From contig NZ_JAIQDI010000001.1 of assembly GCF_020034665.1 (NCBI RefSeq), positions 1,860,001-1,924,000 on the forward strand: DNA of 64,000 nt, given 5' to 3'. Position 1 is the stretch's first letter. Every line of letters begins with the position of its first letter. The notes under the pieces are model-generated. The model worked only from the letters and a program-made list of their open reading frames with translations, was not told the DNA's origin and ran no database searches. A program made the position numbers and the translations under genes. Below, piece after piece: positions 44,228 to 52,125 of the stretch. The DNA comes from Niabella beijingensis. GTDB taxonomy: Bacteria > Bacteroidota > Bacteroidia > Chitinophagales > Chitinophagaceae.

Positions 44228-44658
44228 ACCTATCGCCCCGTTTAAATGCCGTTGTAAATGCGCTGCCGCTTCATGAGGGTATCAGGGTACTTGAGATCGG
44301 CTGCGGAACCGGAGTTGCGGCAAAAGAAATTGTACAGCGGATCGGGCATGGCTTTTTGCTGGGTATCGACCGCTCAGCCAAAGCCATTCAGCAGTCTGAA
44401 AAAAATGCTGCAGCTGAAGTAAAAACGGGTAAACTGGAATTTTTGCAGGTTGCAGTGGAAGATTTTGAACTGCCCGCCGGCATGCCTCTTTTTGATATTG
44501 CCTTTGCCATACGTGTGGGAGCGCTGGACGGTCGTCATCCGCAGCTGGAAGCAAGTGCACTGACCTGTATTGCCAGGGCGCTGACAAAAAAAGGGCGGCT
44601 GTTTATTGATGGCGGAAATCCTTTAAAGGAATTGCCAATCCGTGCCTTTTTATACTGA
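44224..44658 (+). CDS. Class I SAM-dependent methyltransferase (short)
   Basis: A 144-residue protein with the Rossmann methyltransferase motif I VLEIGCGTGVAAKEIVQRIG, the acidic residue ending beta-2 in LLGIDRSAKAI, and a following FDIAFAIRVGAL segment. Most family members are longer than 200 residues; here the sheet looks nearly complete but the substrate-binding extension is small. It is coupled to the NTF2-like gene; substrate unknown. Confidence 0.82.
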   Translation: MNLSPRLNAVVNALPLHEGIRVLEIGCGTGVAAKEIVQRIGHGFLLGIDRSAKAIQQSEKNAAAEVKTGKLEFLQVAVEDFELPAGMPLFDIAFAIRVGALDGRHPQLEASALTCIARALTKKGRLFIDGGNPLKELPIRAFLY

Positions 44659-44736
44659 TGAACCGTTGAATACATCTGATAATCAGCTATAAGCTGTATA
44701 TTGCAGCAATTTTTCAAACATCAAAACAACATGCAT

Positions 44737-45345
44737 ATGAAGAATCTTACATTGGGATTTCTTGCTTTATTGAGCACAGCAGCTATGAATGCGCAAACAG
44801 GGCTTGGGGTTCAGGCCGGCGTTAATTTTTCCAATATTACAGGAAAAGACGTCTCGGGAGCCAAGTTAAAAACAGGGTTTCAGGTAGGCATTAATTATGA
44901 CATTAAAATGTCCGACGAATTTTCATTTCAGCCCGGGCTGAATTACCTGCAAAACGGGCTCAAAACAACCGGGACCTTTGATAATAATTCGGGCAGCGAA
45001 TTAAAACTAAACCTGCCGTTTTTACAACTGCCGCTTCTTTTTAAATATAACCCGGAAGTAAGCGGTGGGAACAAGGTCATTCTGGCTGCAGGGCCATATA
45101 TTTCCTACGGGATAGGAAAGGTAAAAGCCAGTTCCGGCAATATGTCGGAAAAAGCTGACTGGAGCGATGTGGACGGTGAAGGATTCCAGAGAACCGACGC
45201 CGGTGCAAAACTCCTGATCGGATACGAATTGAGAAACGGGTTGTCCTTAAACCTGAACGGGGACCTGGGTCTTACAAAGGCAGTAAAGGATGTAAAGGCC
45301 CACTATAGCGCATTTGGGATCACCTTAGGGTACCGGTTCAGATAA
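44737..45345 (+). CDS. Outer-membrane beta-barrel protein (OMP_b-brl_2/porin-like)
   Basis: A 202-residue protein from the ATG at 44737 (MKNLTLGFLALLSTAAMNAQ, signal peptide). After cleavage it begins TGLGVQAGVNFSNITGKD and has eight or so amphipathic strands with alternating aromatics, ending YSAFGITLGYRFR with the C-terminal aromatic needed for Bam insertion. Upstream TTG/ATG codons (44701, 44731) are alternative starts. Function unknown. Confidence 0.88.
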   Translation: MKNLTLGFLALLSTAAMNAQTGLGVQAGVNFSNITGKDVSGAKLKTGFQVGINYDIKMSDEFSFQPGLNYLQNGLKTTGTFDNNSGSELKLNLPFLQLPLLFKYNPEVSGGNKVILAAGPYISYGIGKVKASSGNMSEKADWSDVDGEGFQRTDAGAKLLIGYELRNGLSLNLNGDLGLTKAVKDVKAHYSAFGITLGYRFR

Positions 45346-45366
45346 TTGACCGGGTATTACGAAAAG

Positions 45367-45406
45367 AAAAGGCGGCTGGAATGCATTTTTGCAACAGCCG
45401 CCTTTT
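45367..45406. terminator. Bidirectional terminator between the barrel gene and korA-like gene
   Basis: A perfect 12-bp stem (AAAAGGCGGCTG / CAGCCGCCTTTT) with a 16-nt loop, with T-runs on both strands, in a convergent gap. Confidence 0.88.
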
Positions 45407-45423
45407 CCTTTAACCCGGATTTT

Positions 45424-47268
45424 TTATAAATAGTTTTCGATCTCTTCTACCAGCTCCTGCTTGGTAATCGGTATGCCCATGATCTTATGGTAGCCTTTTG
45501 CATCGATCAGGAACTGGTCACGGATGATCTTTATAAGCTGTCCGTTGTTGATCTCCGGGATCAGCACGGTCTTAAACCGCCGCAACAGATCACCCAGGTT
45601 ATTGGGGAACGGGCGCAGGTGCCGTAAATGTGCATGACTTACCGATTTTCCGCGGGACTGTAATTCCAGCACAGCGGATTTGATGACACCATAAGTAGAA
45701 CCCCAGCCCAGCACCAGCACATCTCCCTCAGGTTTTCCGGTATCCACCTTTTGTTCGGGTATAAAGGCTGCAATTTTATCCACCTTCTCCTGCCGGATCT
45801 TCACCATTTGCTGGTGATTGGCAGGATCATAGCTGATATTGCCGGTAATATTTTGTTTTTCAATTCCGCCGATGCGGTGTTCCAGCCCCTTTGTTCCAGG
45901 CACCACCCAGGGGCGCACGAGGTTCTCATCCCTGATGTAGGGCTGGAATTTATCTTCATGATGCCCCAGCTCTTTTTTGAACTGTACATGGATGGGATGC
46001 AGTGTATCCTCTGTCGGGAATTTCCAGGGTTCTGCCCCGTTGGCGATATAACCATCACTCAGGAAGATCACCGGCACCATGTGCTGCACACTGATCTTTA
46101 CAGCTTCATATACGGCATCAAAACAGTCCGCCGGGGAAGAAGCGGCGATCACGGGCATGGGACATTCCCCGTTACGACCATAATAAGCCTGCAACAGGTC
46201 TGACTGTTCGGTTTTGGTGGGTAGTCCGGTAGAGGGCCCGCCCCGCTGTACATCAATGATCAGCAGCGGTATCTCCAGCATTACTGCCAGTCCCATGGCT
46301 TCTGTTTTCAAGGCCATTCCCGGACCGGAAGTAGTGGTCACGCCGAGTGACCCGCCATAGGAAGCACCGATTGCGGCGCTGATGGCAGCGATCTCATCCT
46401 CCGCCTGATACGTACGTATGCCAAAATTCTTATGCCGGCTCAATTCATGCAGGATATCCGAGGCGGGTGTGATGGGGTAAGTGCCCAGGAACATGGGCAA
46501 CCCGCTTTTTTGAGAGGCAGCGATCAATCCCAGCGCCAGGGCCTGGTTGCCCATAATGGAGCGGTAGGTTCCGGGGTCCATACGCGCCTTTTCCACTTTG
46601 TAGGTGGTGGTAAATGTTTCCGTGGTCTCCCCGTAATTATATCCTGCCTGTAATACTTTTATATTGCTGTCGAGTATCTCCGGACGTTTGCCAAATTTTT
46701 CCTTTAAGAAGTCAACAGAGCTTTCCATATTCCGGTCGTACATCCAGTATAAAAAGCCCAGTACAAACATGTTTTTGGCGCGGTCCTTTTCCTTGGTACC
46801 CATCGTATATTCCTTCAGCGCTTCCCGGGTCATTTTGGTCACGTCCATTTTTATGACCTCATAGCTCTGTAAGCTGTCGTCCGCTATGGGATTTTCACCT
46901 TCCGGGTAATTGGCAAGACGCAGGTTTTTGGAATCAAAGCCATCGGTATTCACGATGATCTTTCCGCCCTTTTTCAGTGCGCCCAGGTTGGCCTTCAGCG
47001 CTGCGGCATTCATGGCCACCAATACGTCATAGTTATCACCCGGTGTATAGATACTGTCTGATGAAAAACGCAGCTGGTAGCCGCTCACCCCCGGAAGGGT
47101 GCCCTGCGGAGCACGTATCTCCGCCGGAAAATCCGGAAAAGTAGAAAGATCGTTACCTAATAAAGCCGTATTATTTGTAAACTGCGTTCCGGTTAATTGC
47201 ATACCATCGCCACTATCTCCTGCAAACTTGATGACTACATCCTGTAGCACCTCCTGGTTTCGAATCAT
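45424..47268 (-). CDS. 2-oxoacid:acceptor oxidoreductase subunit alpha (fused gamma-alpha; KorA-like)
   Basis: Subunit of a CoA-dependent 2-oxoacid:ferredoxin oxidoreductase such as the 2-oxoglutarate enzyme. The 614-residue protein starts at the ATG at 47268 (MIRNQEVLQDVVIKF). The N-terminal gamma-type domain contains KFAGDSGDGMQLTG and APQGTLPGVSGYQ; the alpha part includes TYPITPASDILHELS, GVTTTSGPGMALKTEA and PLLIIDVQRGGPSTGLPTKT. The thiamine-binding beta subunit is not encoded next to it: upstream is ridA and downstream is a convergent barrel gene. Confidence 0.93.
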   Translation of the reverse strand: MIRNQEVLQDVVIKFAGDSGDGMQLTGTQFTNNTALLGNDLSTFPDFPAEIRAPQGTLPGVSGYQLRFSSDSIYTPGDNYDVLVAMNAAALKANLGALKKGGKIIVNTDGFDSKNLRLANYPEGENPIADDSLQSYEVIKMDVTKMTREALKEYTMGTKEKDRAKNMFVLGFLYWMYDRNMESSVDFLKEKFGKRPEILDSNIKVLQAGYNYGETTETFTTTYKVEKARMDPGTYRSIMGNQALALGLIAASQKSGLPMFLGTYPITPASDILHELSRHKNFGIRTYQAEDEIAAISAAIGASYGGSLGVTTTSGPGMALKTEAMGLAVMLEIPLLIIDVQRGGPSTGLPTKTEQSDLLQAYYGRNGECPMPVIAASSPADCFDAVYEAVKISVQHMVPVIFLSDGYIANGAEPWKFPTEDTLHPIHVQFKKELGHHEDKFQPYIRDENLVRPWVVPGTKGLEHRIGGIEKQNITGNISYDPANHQQMVKIRQEKVDKIAAFIPEQKVDTGKPEGDVLVLGWGSTYGVIKSAVLELQSRGKSVSHAHLRHLRPFPNNLGDLLRRFKTVLIPEINNGQLIKIIRDQFLIDAKGYHKIMGIPITKQELVEEIENYL

Positions 47269-47287
47269 ATCAAAATTTATTGGGATG

Positions 47288-47295
47288 CAAAGGTA
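47288..47295 (-). promoter_or_regulatory. Predicted -7 box (TACCTTTG) of korA-like gene
   Basis: Exact TAnnTTTG on the minus strand, 19 nt before the ATG at 47268. Confidence 0.5.
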
Positions 47296-47342
47296 CAACA
47301 GTTTACCCGGAGGTACTACCATGAATTTGTAAAAATGGATGG

Positions 47343-47442
47343 CAGGCTGAAGGCCATTGGTTAATATCAGCTACCAGTTGTTAGCTATATAAGCAGGGCC
47401 TCCTGTAAAAGCTGAGGGCTGACGGCTGAAAGCTGACAGCTC
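47343..47442. repeat. Dispersed AGCTGACAGCT-type intergenic repeat (long copy)
   Basis: About 100 nt of blocks such as AGCTGAGGGCTGACGGCTG and AAAGCTGACAGCTCC, between ridA and the korA-like gene. It is the longest copy of the family in the window. Confidence 0.6.
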
Positions 47443-47823
47443 CTACCGCACAGCAATCATGCTGATCTCCACATTTACAAATTTAGGAAGCGCCGCCACC
47501 TGAACTGTTTCCCTTGCCGGGAAATCCGATGTAAAGTATTGGCCATAAACGCTGTTGATGGCTGCAACCCGGTTCATATCCGTAATAAAGATGGTTGATT
47601 TTACCACATGGGAGAAATCCAGCCCCGCCGTCTCCAGGATGGCCTTCAGGTTCAGCATACACTGGTGCGTTTCTGCTTCGAGGCTTTCGTTGTTAAGATC
47701 CCCGGTTTGAGGATCAATGCACACCTGCCCGGAAATATAAAGTGTATCTCCTGCAAAAATGGCCTGGTTGTACGGACCAATAGGGGCCGGGGCCTTATCT
47801 GTATTCACAATTTTTTTTTCCAT
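47443..47823 (-). CDS. ridA: RidA-family enamine/imine deaminase
   Basis: A 126-residue trimeric protein that hydrolyses reactive 2-aminoacrylate and other imines. Family features are the N-terminal KAPAPIGPYNQAIFAGDTLYISGQ, the HVVKSTIFITDMN segment, and the conserved arginine of FPARETVQVAALPK. The C-terminal EISMIAVR is typical. ATG start at 47823. It is divergent from tsaB, 73 nt apart. Confidence 0.95.
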   Translation of the reverse strand: MEKKIVNTDKAPAPIGPYNQAIFAGDTLYISGQVCIDPQTGDLNNESLEAETHQCMLNLKAILETAGLDFSHVVKSTIFITDMNRVAAINSVYGQYFTSDFPARETVQVAALPKFVNVEISMIAVR

Positions 47824-47884
47824 TGCTGATTTTTGAGAACGAATATAGTTTTAATGGATTTTATGTACAAAAAGCTGTTTGTGT

Positions 47885-47892
47885 TATTTTTG
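47885..47892 (+). promoter_or_regulatory. Predicted -7 box (TATTTTTG) of tsaB, leaderless spacing
   Basis: Exact TAnnTTTG ending 4 nt before the tsaB ATG. Confidence 0.55.
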
Positions 47893-47896
47893 TGGA

Positions 47897-48559
47897 ATGG
47901 CTTTGTTACTCAACATCGATACCGCTGTAGATGGTGCTTCTATTTGCATTTCAAAAAATGAAACCGTATTGGCTTATACGGAACATCCCACTCCCACCGC
48001 CCACGCTTCCTGGATCGGCAATGCCATTAAAAACCTCTTTACCTCAAACCAGCTCTCAATGAATGATTTAGACGCCATTGCTGTTAGTAACGGACCCGGA
48101 TCCTACACCGGTCTTCGCATCGGCCTGGCAACAGCAAAAGGCCTGTGTTTTGCCCTGGATAAACCCCTGATCTGTCTCAATACGCTGAAAATTATGGCCA
48201 GTGCGGTGTGCGATGCCGATACCGACCTGATCTGTCCTGTTATTGATGCCCGGAGGATGGAAGTTTATACGGCGGTGTATGAAAAAGATTTAACAATTCG
48301 GACACCACCGGAAGCCCTTATTGTAAATGACACCAGCTATGCAGCGTTACTGGACGGCAGCCGTGTATTGTTCACCGGCAATGGGGTACCCAAGCTTCAG
48401 CAGGTCATAAAACATTCAAACGCAATCTTTAGCAACAATCGGTATACCGCGGCCAACATGCCGGTTTTAACGATTAAGCAATACGTTGAGCAGCAGTTTG
48501 ATGATCTTTCATATACGGAGCCTTTTTATCTGAAGGCCGTGTATTTTAACAAAAATTAA
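47897..48559 (+). CDS. tsaB: tRNA threonylcarbamoyladenosine biosynthesis protein TsaB
   Basis: Partner of TsaD in making the t6A37 modification of ANN-decoding tRNAs. The 220-residue protein begins at the ATG at 47897 (MALLLNIDTAVDGASICIS); the frame's earlier start at 47879 overlaps the promoter. AVSNGPGSYTGLRIGLATAKGLCFAL is the family-defining segment. tsaD is not adjacent. Confidence 0.95.
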   Translation: MALLLNIDTAVDGASICISKNETVLAYTEHPTPTAHASWIGNAIKNLFTSNQLSMNDLDAIAVSNGPGSYTGLRIGLATAKGLCFALDKPLICLNTLKIMASAVCDADTDLICPVIDARRMEVYTAVYEKDLTIRTPPEALIVNDTSYAALLDGSRVLFTGNGVPKLQQVIKHSNAIFSNNRYTAANMPVLTIKQYVEQQFDDLSYTEPFYLKAVYFNKN

Positions 48560-48620
48560 ATTAAGGAAATTTATATACGTTTTTGGCAGGGTTAAATATC
48601 AAATAAATTAAATGGATATA

Positions 48621-48628
48621 TACCTTTG
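48621..48628 (+). promoter_or_regulatory. Predicted -7 box (TACCTTTG) of the ArsR-like gene
   Basis: Exact TAnnTTTG, 35 nt before the ATG at 48664. Confidence 0.5.
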
Positions 48629-48663
48629 TTGGCCATTCAAATAAACTCTATTTATACAGAACA

Positions 48664-49002
48664 ATGAGCAATTACCAGATTTCTTTTACATTAAAAAAAG
48701 AAAACAGTAGCCACATCACTGTTGATACACTTAATGTAAAAAAAGCCGCCTTGATCCTTCGAGCCTTTAACCACAAATTAAGACAACAGATTCTGAAGCT
48801 GATCGACACCCAGGACAAAATCACTGTTACTGAAATTTACGTAAAACTACGTATCGAACAGTCGGTAGCCTCACAACACCTTGCGATTCTCCGTAAGGCG
48901 GAATTTGTAAACACAGAACGCGACGGAAAATTTATTTACTACACCGTAAATACCGATCGCATGAAGGATCTGAACCGTTTCGTTTCAGATCTGCTGGGTT
49001 AA
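48664..49002 (+). CDS. ArsR-family winged-helix transcriptional regulator without cysteines
   Basis: A 112-residue protein. The winged helix runs from about residue 32: RAFNHKLRQQILKLID, recognition helix SVASQHLAILRKAEFV, wing TERDGKFIYYTVN. It contains no Cys, so it lacks the thiol sensor of the classic ArsR/SmtB and BigR-type proteins. The double rhodanese follows 87 nt later behind a terminator and its own promoter, so they are separate transcripts; a regulatory link is possible but unproven. Confidence 0.87.
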   Translation: MSNYQISFTLKKENSSHITVDTLNVKKAALILRAFNHKLRQQILKLIDTQDKITVTEIYVKLRIEQSVASQHLAILRKAEFVNTERDGKFIYYTVNTDRMKDLNRFVSDLLG

Positions 49003-49023
49003 CACGTAAAGAGATCTTATTGA

Positions 49024-49057
49024 AGTACCCTCCGTTAACGGAGCGGTACTTTTTTTT
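49024..49057 (+). terminator. Rho-independent terminator of the ArsR-like gene
   Basis: Stem AGTACC-CTCCG/CGGAG-C-GGTACT (one-base bulge) with loop TTAA, followed by a run of about seven T. Confidence 0.85.
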
Positions 49058-49062
49058 ACCCA

Positions 49063-49070
49063 TAACTTTG
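49063..49070 (+). promoter_or_regulatory. Predicted -7 box (TAACTTTG) of the rhodanese gene
   Basis: Exact TAnnTTTG 19 nt before the ATG at 49090. Confidence 0.5.
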
Positions 49071-49089
49071 CAGAAACATTAGAAAAAAA

Positions 49090-49734
49090 ATGAAGACGTT
49101 AGCGTTGAATGATTTTTTAGACACCGCACAAAAAGGTGCGGTAATACTGGACACAAGAACTACCGAACAGTTTAAAGAAGGTTTTATACCCGGCAGCATT
49201 CATGTACCGGCAGGTGCCAAGCAGTTTGAAGAATGGGTTACAGCAGTACTGGAAAAGGAGATCCCGGTTTTGCTGATAGCGGCAGATGATGCCGCCGGGA
49301 CGGAAACCCGGCTGAGCCGGATGGGCTATACCGTTGCCGGTACACTGAACGGCGGGTACGAATCTTTCAAAAATGCCGGCGGCACTCCGGATATGATCAT
49401 TGATGTGGAAGCCGACGAGCTGATGATGGATATCCCGTTCGACGAACACCTGATCGTAATGGATGTCCGTAAACCCATCGAATTTGCAGAAGGGCATCTG
49501 AAAGATGCCGTGAACCTGCCGCTTACTGATATGAACGACCCGCTGCGGATCTCCGCAATTGAGGAAAAAGACAACCTCTACCTCCATTGTGGCGGCGGAA
49601 CCCGCAGCGTAATAGCCGCATCCGTGCTGAAACGGCAGGGCATTCATAACCTGAGGAACGTGGCGGGGGGATGGAAAAAAATAAAGGAGGAACCCCGGGC
49701 TGAGATCGTGAAGGAACCGGGATTGCTGAATTAG
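49090..49734 (+). CDS. Tandem rhodanese-domain protein (first domain inactive)
   Basis: A 214-residue protein with two rhodanese domains (about 1-95 and 100-205). The second has the active-site loop HCGGGTRS with C167; the first lacks a cysteine (PVLLIAADDAAGTETRLSRM). The first domain, with GFIPGSIHVPAGAKQFEEW and RLSRMGYTVAGTLNGGYESF, resembles the rhodanese tail of MBL-fold persulfide-dioxygenase fusions of Bacteroidota, but no metallo-hydrolase domain is present. It probably handles sulfane sulfur or persulfides. Confidence 0.85.
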   Translation: MKTLALNDFLDTAQKGAVILDTRTTEQFKEGFIPGSIHVPAGAKQFEEWVTAVLEKEIPVLLIAADDAAGTETRLSRMGYTVAGTLNGGYESFKNAGGTPDMIIDVEADELMMDIPFDEHLIVMDVRKPIEFAEGHLKDAVNLPLTDMNDPLRISAIEEKDNLYLHCGGGTRSVIAASVLKRQGIHNLRNVAGGWKKIKEEPRAEIVKEPGLLN

Positions 49735-49743
49735 TTCACGGCA

Positions 49744-49819
49744 AATAGTTCATGGTTCAGGAATTGCAGCAGCGCTGCGATGGGTACTCCTCATCATTCA
49801 CTGCGAACTATGAACTATT
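49744..49819. repeat. Inverted repeat before argD
   Basis: Arms AATAGTTCATGGTTC (49744-49758) and GAACTATGAACTATT (49805-49819) differ at one pair (G-U) and enclose 46 nt. The right arm ends 61 nt before argD. Confidence 0.55.
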
Positions 49820-49842
49820 TTGCTTATTTTTATGCCCTTGTT

Positions 49843-49868
49843 TGCCTGTTTACAGGCATATTTTTTTT
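49843..49868 (+). terminator. Hairpin with T-run in the argD upstream region (terminator or attenuator)
   Basis: Stem TGCCTG/CAGGCA with TTTA loop and a following run of eight T, ending 12 nt before the argD ATG. It is intrinsic-terminator-like and could end the rhodanese transcript, or attenuate argD if the argD promoter lies upstream. Confidence 0.6.
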
Positions 49869-49880
49869 AAACCAACGGTA

Positions 49881-51029
49881 ATGAATTTATTTGATGTTTA
49901 CCCCTTGAACGATGTAACAATTGTTAAAGCAAAAGGGTCTTATGTTTGGGACGACCAGGGCGATCAGTACCTGGATCTTTACGGCGGTCATGCCGTTATC
50001 AGTATCGGACACACACATCCGCATTGGGTAAAACGAATTGAAGCGCAACTGGAAAAAATTGCATTTTATTCCAACTCCATCCGCATACCGCTGCAACAGG
50101 AGCTGGCCAAAAAACTGGGTGAGGTTTCCGGGAAGGAAGACTACCAGCTTTTCCTTTGCAATTCAGGCGCAGAAGCCAACGAGAATGCGTTAAAACTGGC
50201 TTCCTTTTACAATGGCCGGAAAAAGATCATTGCTTTTAATAAGGCTTTTCATGGAAGAACTTCGCTGGCGGTAGCCGCTACCGATAATAAGAATATCGTG
50301 GCTCCTGTTAATGAGACCGACAATGTGGTCTTCCTTCCTTTCAATGATGAAACAGCACTGGAAGATTATTTCGAGAAACACGGAAAAGAAGTTTCATCCG
50401 TGATCATCGAAGGCATACAGGGTGTGGGCGGTATCAATGTGGCCAGTGAATCCTTTTTAAAACTGATCCGCGCGCTGTGCACGAAGCATGGTGCCGTATA
50501 CATCGCAGACAGTGTACAATGTGGCTATGGCCGCAGCGGAAAATTTTTCAGTCATGATTTTGCTGGTGTAAATGCTGACATTTACACCATGGCCAAAGGC
50601 ATGGGCAACGGATTTCCTGTAGCGGGTATTATCATTGCACCGCATATCCAGCCCAAACACTTCCTGCTGGGCACTACATTTGGCGGCAATCATCTTGCCT
50701 GTGCCGCAGCACTGGCCGTACTGGAAGTGATCCGGGAAGAAAAGCTGATGGGCAACGCCGTTATGGTGGGTAAATACCTGCGGGAGGAACTGTCGGCCAT
50801 ACCGGAAATAAAAAATGTAAGAGGCCGCGGACTGATGATCGGCTTTGATGTACCGGAAGAGCTGGGGCCATTAAAAAAGAACCTGCTGGCAAAGCACAAG
50901 ATCTTTACCGGTGAGGCCAAACCCAACGTGATCCGCCTGCTGCCCTCGCTGGCACTCAAAAAAAAGGATGCCGAAGAATTTATTGAAGCAGTAAAAGAAG
51001 AGATCGCCGCCATCCACGAAACCGCTTAG
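49881..51029 (+). CDS. argD: Acetyl-/succinylornithine aminotransferase ArgD
   Basis: PLP-dependent step 4 of arginine synthesis (N-acyl-glutamate semialdehyde to N-acylornithine). The 382-residue class III aminotransferase starts at the ATG at 49881 (MNLFDVYPLNDVTIV). Conserved parts are LFLCNSGAEANENALKLA, ADSVQCGYGRSGKFFSHD and the PLP-lysine region YTMAKGMGNGFPVAGII; VNADIYTMAK is the usual context of the Schiff-base lysine. It is the first gene of the arginine cluster, 110 nt before the carbamoyltransferase. Confidence 0.94.
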   Translation: MNLFDVYPLNDVTIVKAKGSYVWDDQGDQYLDLYGGHAVISIGHTHPHWVKRIEAQLEKIAFYSNSIRIPLQQELAKKLGEVSGKEDYQLFLCNSGAEANENALKLASFYNGRKKIIAFNKAFHGRTSLAVAATDNKNIVAPVNETDNVVFLPFNDETALEDYFEKHGKEVSSVIIEGIQGVGGINVASESFLKLIRALCTKHGAVYIADSVQCGYGRSGKFFSHDFAGVNADIYTMAKGMGNGFPVAGIIIAPHIQPKHFLLGTTFGGNHLACAAALAVLEVIREEKLMGNAVMVGKYLREELSAIPEIKNVRGRGLMIGFDVPEELGPLKKNLLAKHKIFTGEAKPNVIRLLPSLALKKKDAEEFIEAVKEEIAAIHETA

Positions 51030-51138
51030 CCGGCTCCCGTTCCGGAAGTCTGGAAGCGCCGGACCCGGCCGGCGTGTGGGTTACTGCTGCACCGGCCTTT
51101 ATCAACGACCAAGAACCAATAAGAATCAATCGCATAAA

Positions 51139-52107
51139 ATGTCTCTTTTAAAAACAAGAAATTTTATAAGTGCGGACGATGTTACCAACATTGAGGCGCT
51201 GGTGAACAAAGCACTGGATTATAAAAGCAACCCGTTTAAAGATAAGACCCTGGGGGCCGGCAAAAGGATCGGCTGCCTGTTCTTAAACCCCAGTATGCGC
51301 ACCCGGCTAAGTACCCAGATCGCCGCGCAGAACCTGGGGATGGAACCCATTGTTTTTAATGTAGGTTCAGAAGGCTGGCAACTGGAATTTGAAGAAGAAG
51401 CCATTATGAGCGGCTCTACATCAGAGCATGTAAAAGATGCAGCGCCGATCATGGGCAAATATTTTGATATCCTGGCTATCCGTACCTTTCCCTCGCTGGC
51501 CAATAAAGAAGATGATTACAGCGAGCTCTATGTAAACCAGTTCATCAAATACTCCGGTATCCCCGTGCTGAGCCTTGAAACGGCCACGCTGCACCCGTTG
51601 CAGAGCCTTACGGATGTCATTACCATTAAAGAGACCTTTCAGGAAAAACGGAAACCCAAAGTAGTCCTTACCTGGGCGCCGCATGTAAAACCCCTGCCCC
51701 AGTGTGTGGCCAACAGCTTCTCACAATGGATGAATGCCTGGGGCGAGGTGGATTTTGTGATCACGCATCCGGAAGATTATGAGCTCGACCCGGCATTTGC
51801 CGGAAAGGCCACCATTCTGCATGATCAGGACGAGGCATTAAAGGATGCCGACTATGTGTACGTGAAGAACTGGAGCACGTATAACGACTATGCCAAGATC
51901 TATAACAATGACCCTTCCTGGATGCTGACACTGGACAAGCTTTCAGCCACCAATAATGCAAAAGTGATGCACTGCCTGCCTGTGCGGAGAAATGTGGAGC
52001 TGAGTGATGAAGTACTGGACAGCCCTCATAGTATTGTAACCCGGGAGGCCGGCAACCGCGTATGGGCGGCCCAGGCGGTATTAAGTGAGTTATTACAAAA
52101 AATCTGA
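51139..52107 (+). CDS. argF': N-succinylornithine/N-acetylornithine carbamoyltransferase (ArgF')
   Basis: Bacteroidota carbamoylate N-acylornithine, giving N-acylcitrulline, instead of using ornithine carbamoyltransferase. The 322-residue protein (ATG at 51139, MSLLKTRNFI) has the carbamoyl-phosphate motif SMRTRLSTQ (52-60), VLTWAPHVKPLPQCV and MHCLPVRRNVELSD. In the substrate loop GSTSEHVKDA it has Ser (S95) at the position that, from memory, is Pro90 in the succinyl-specific Bacteroides fragilis enzyme and Glu92 in the acetyl-specific Xanthomonas enzyme. That favours the succinyl substrate; experimental proof is lacking. Confidence 0.93.
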   Translation: MSLLKTRNFISADDVTNIEALVNKALDYKSNPFKDKTLGAGKRIGCLFLNPSMRTRLSTQIAAQNLGMEPIVFNVGSEGWQLEFEEEAIMSGSTSEHVKDAAPIMGKYFDILAIRTFPSLANKEDDYSELYVNQFIKYSGIPVLSLETATLHPLQSLTDVITIKETFQEKRKPKVVLTWAPHVKPLPQCVANSFSQWMNAWGEVDFVITHPEDYELDPAFAGKATILHDQDEALKDADYVYVKNWSTYNDYAKIYNNDPSWMLTLDKLSATNNAKVMHCLPVRRNVELSDEVLDSPHSIVTREAGNRVWAAQAVLSELLQKI

Positions 52108-52125
52108 GTCCCTGCTCTATAAGTT

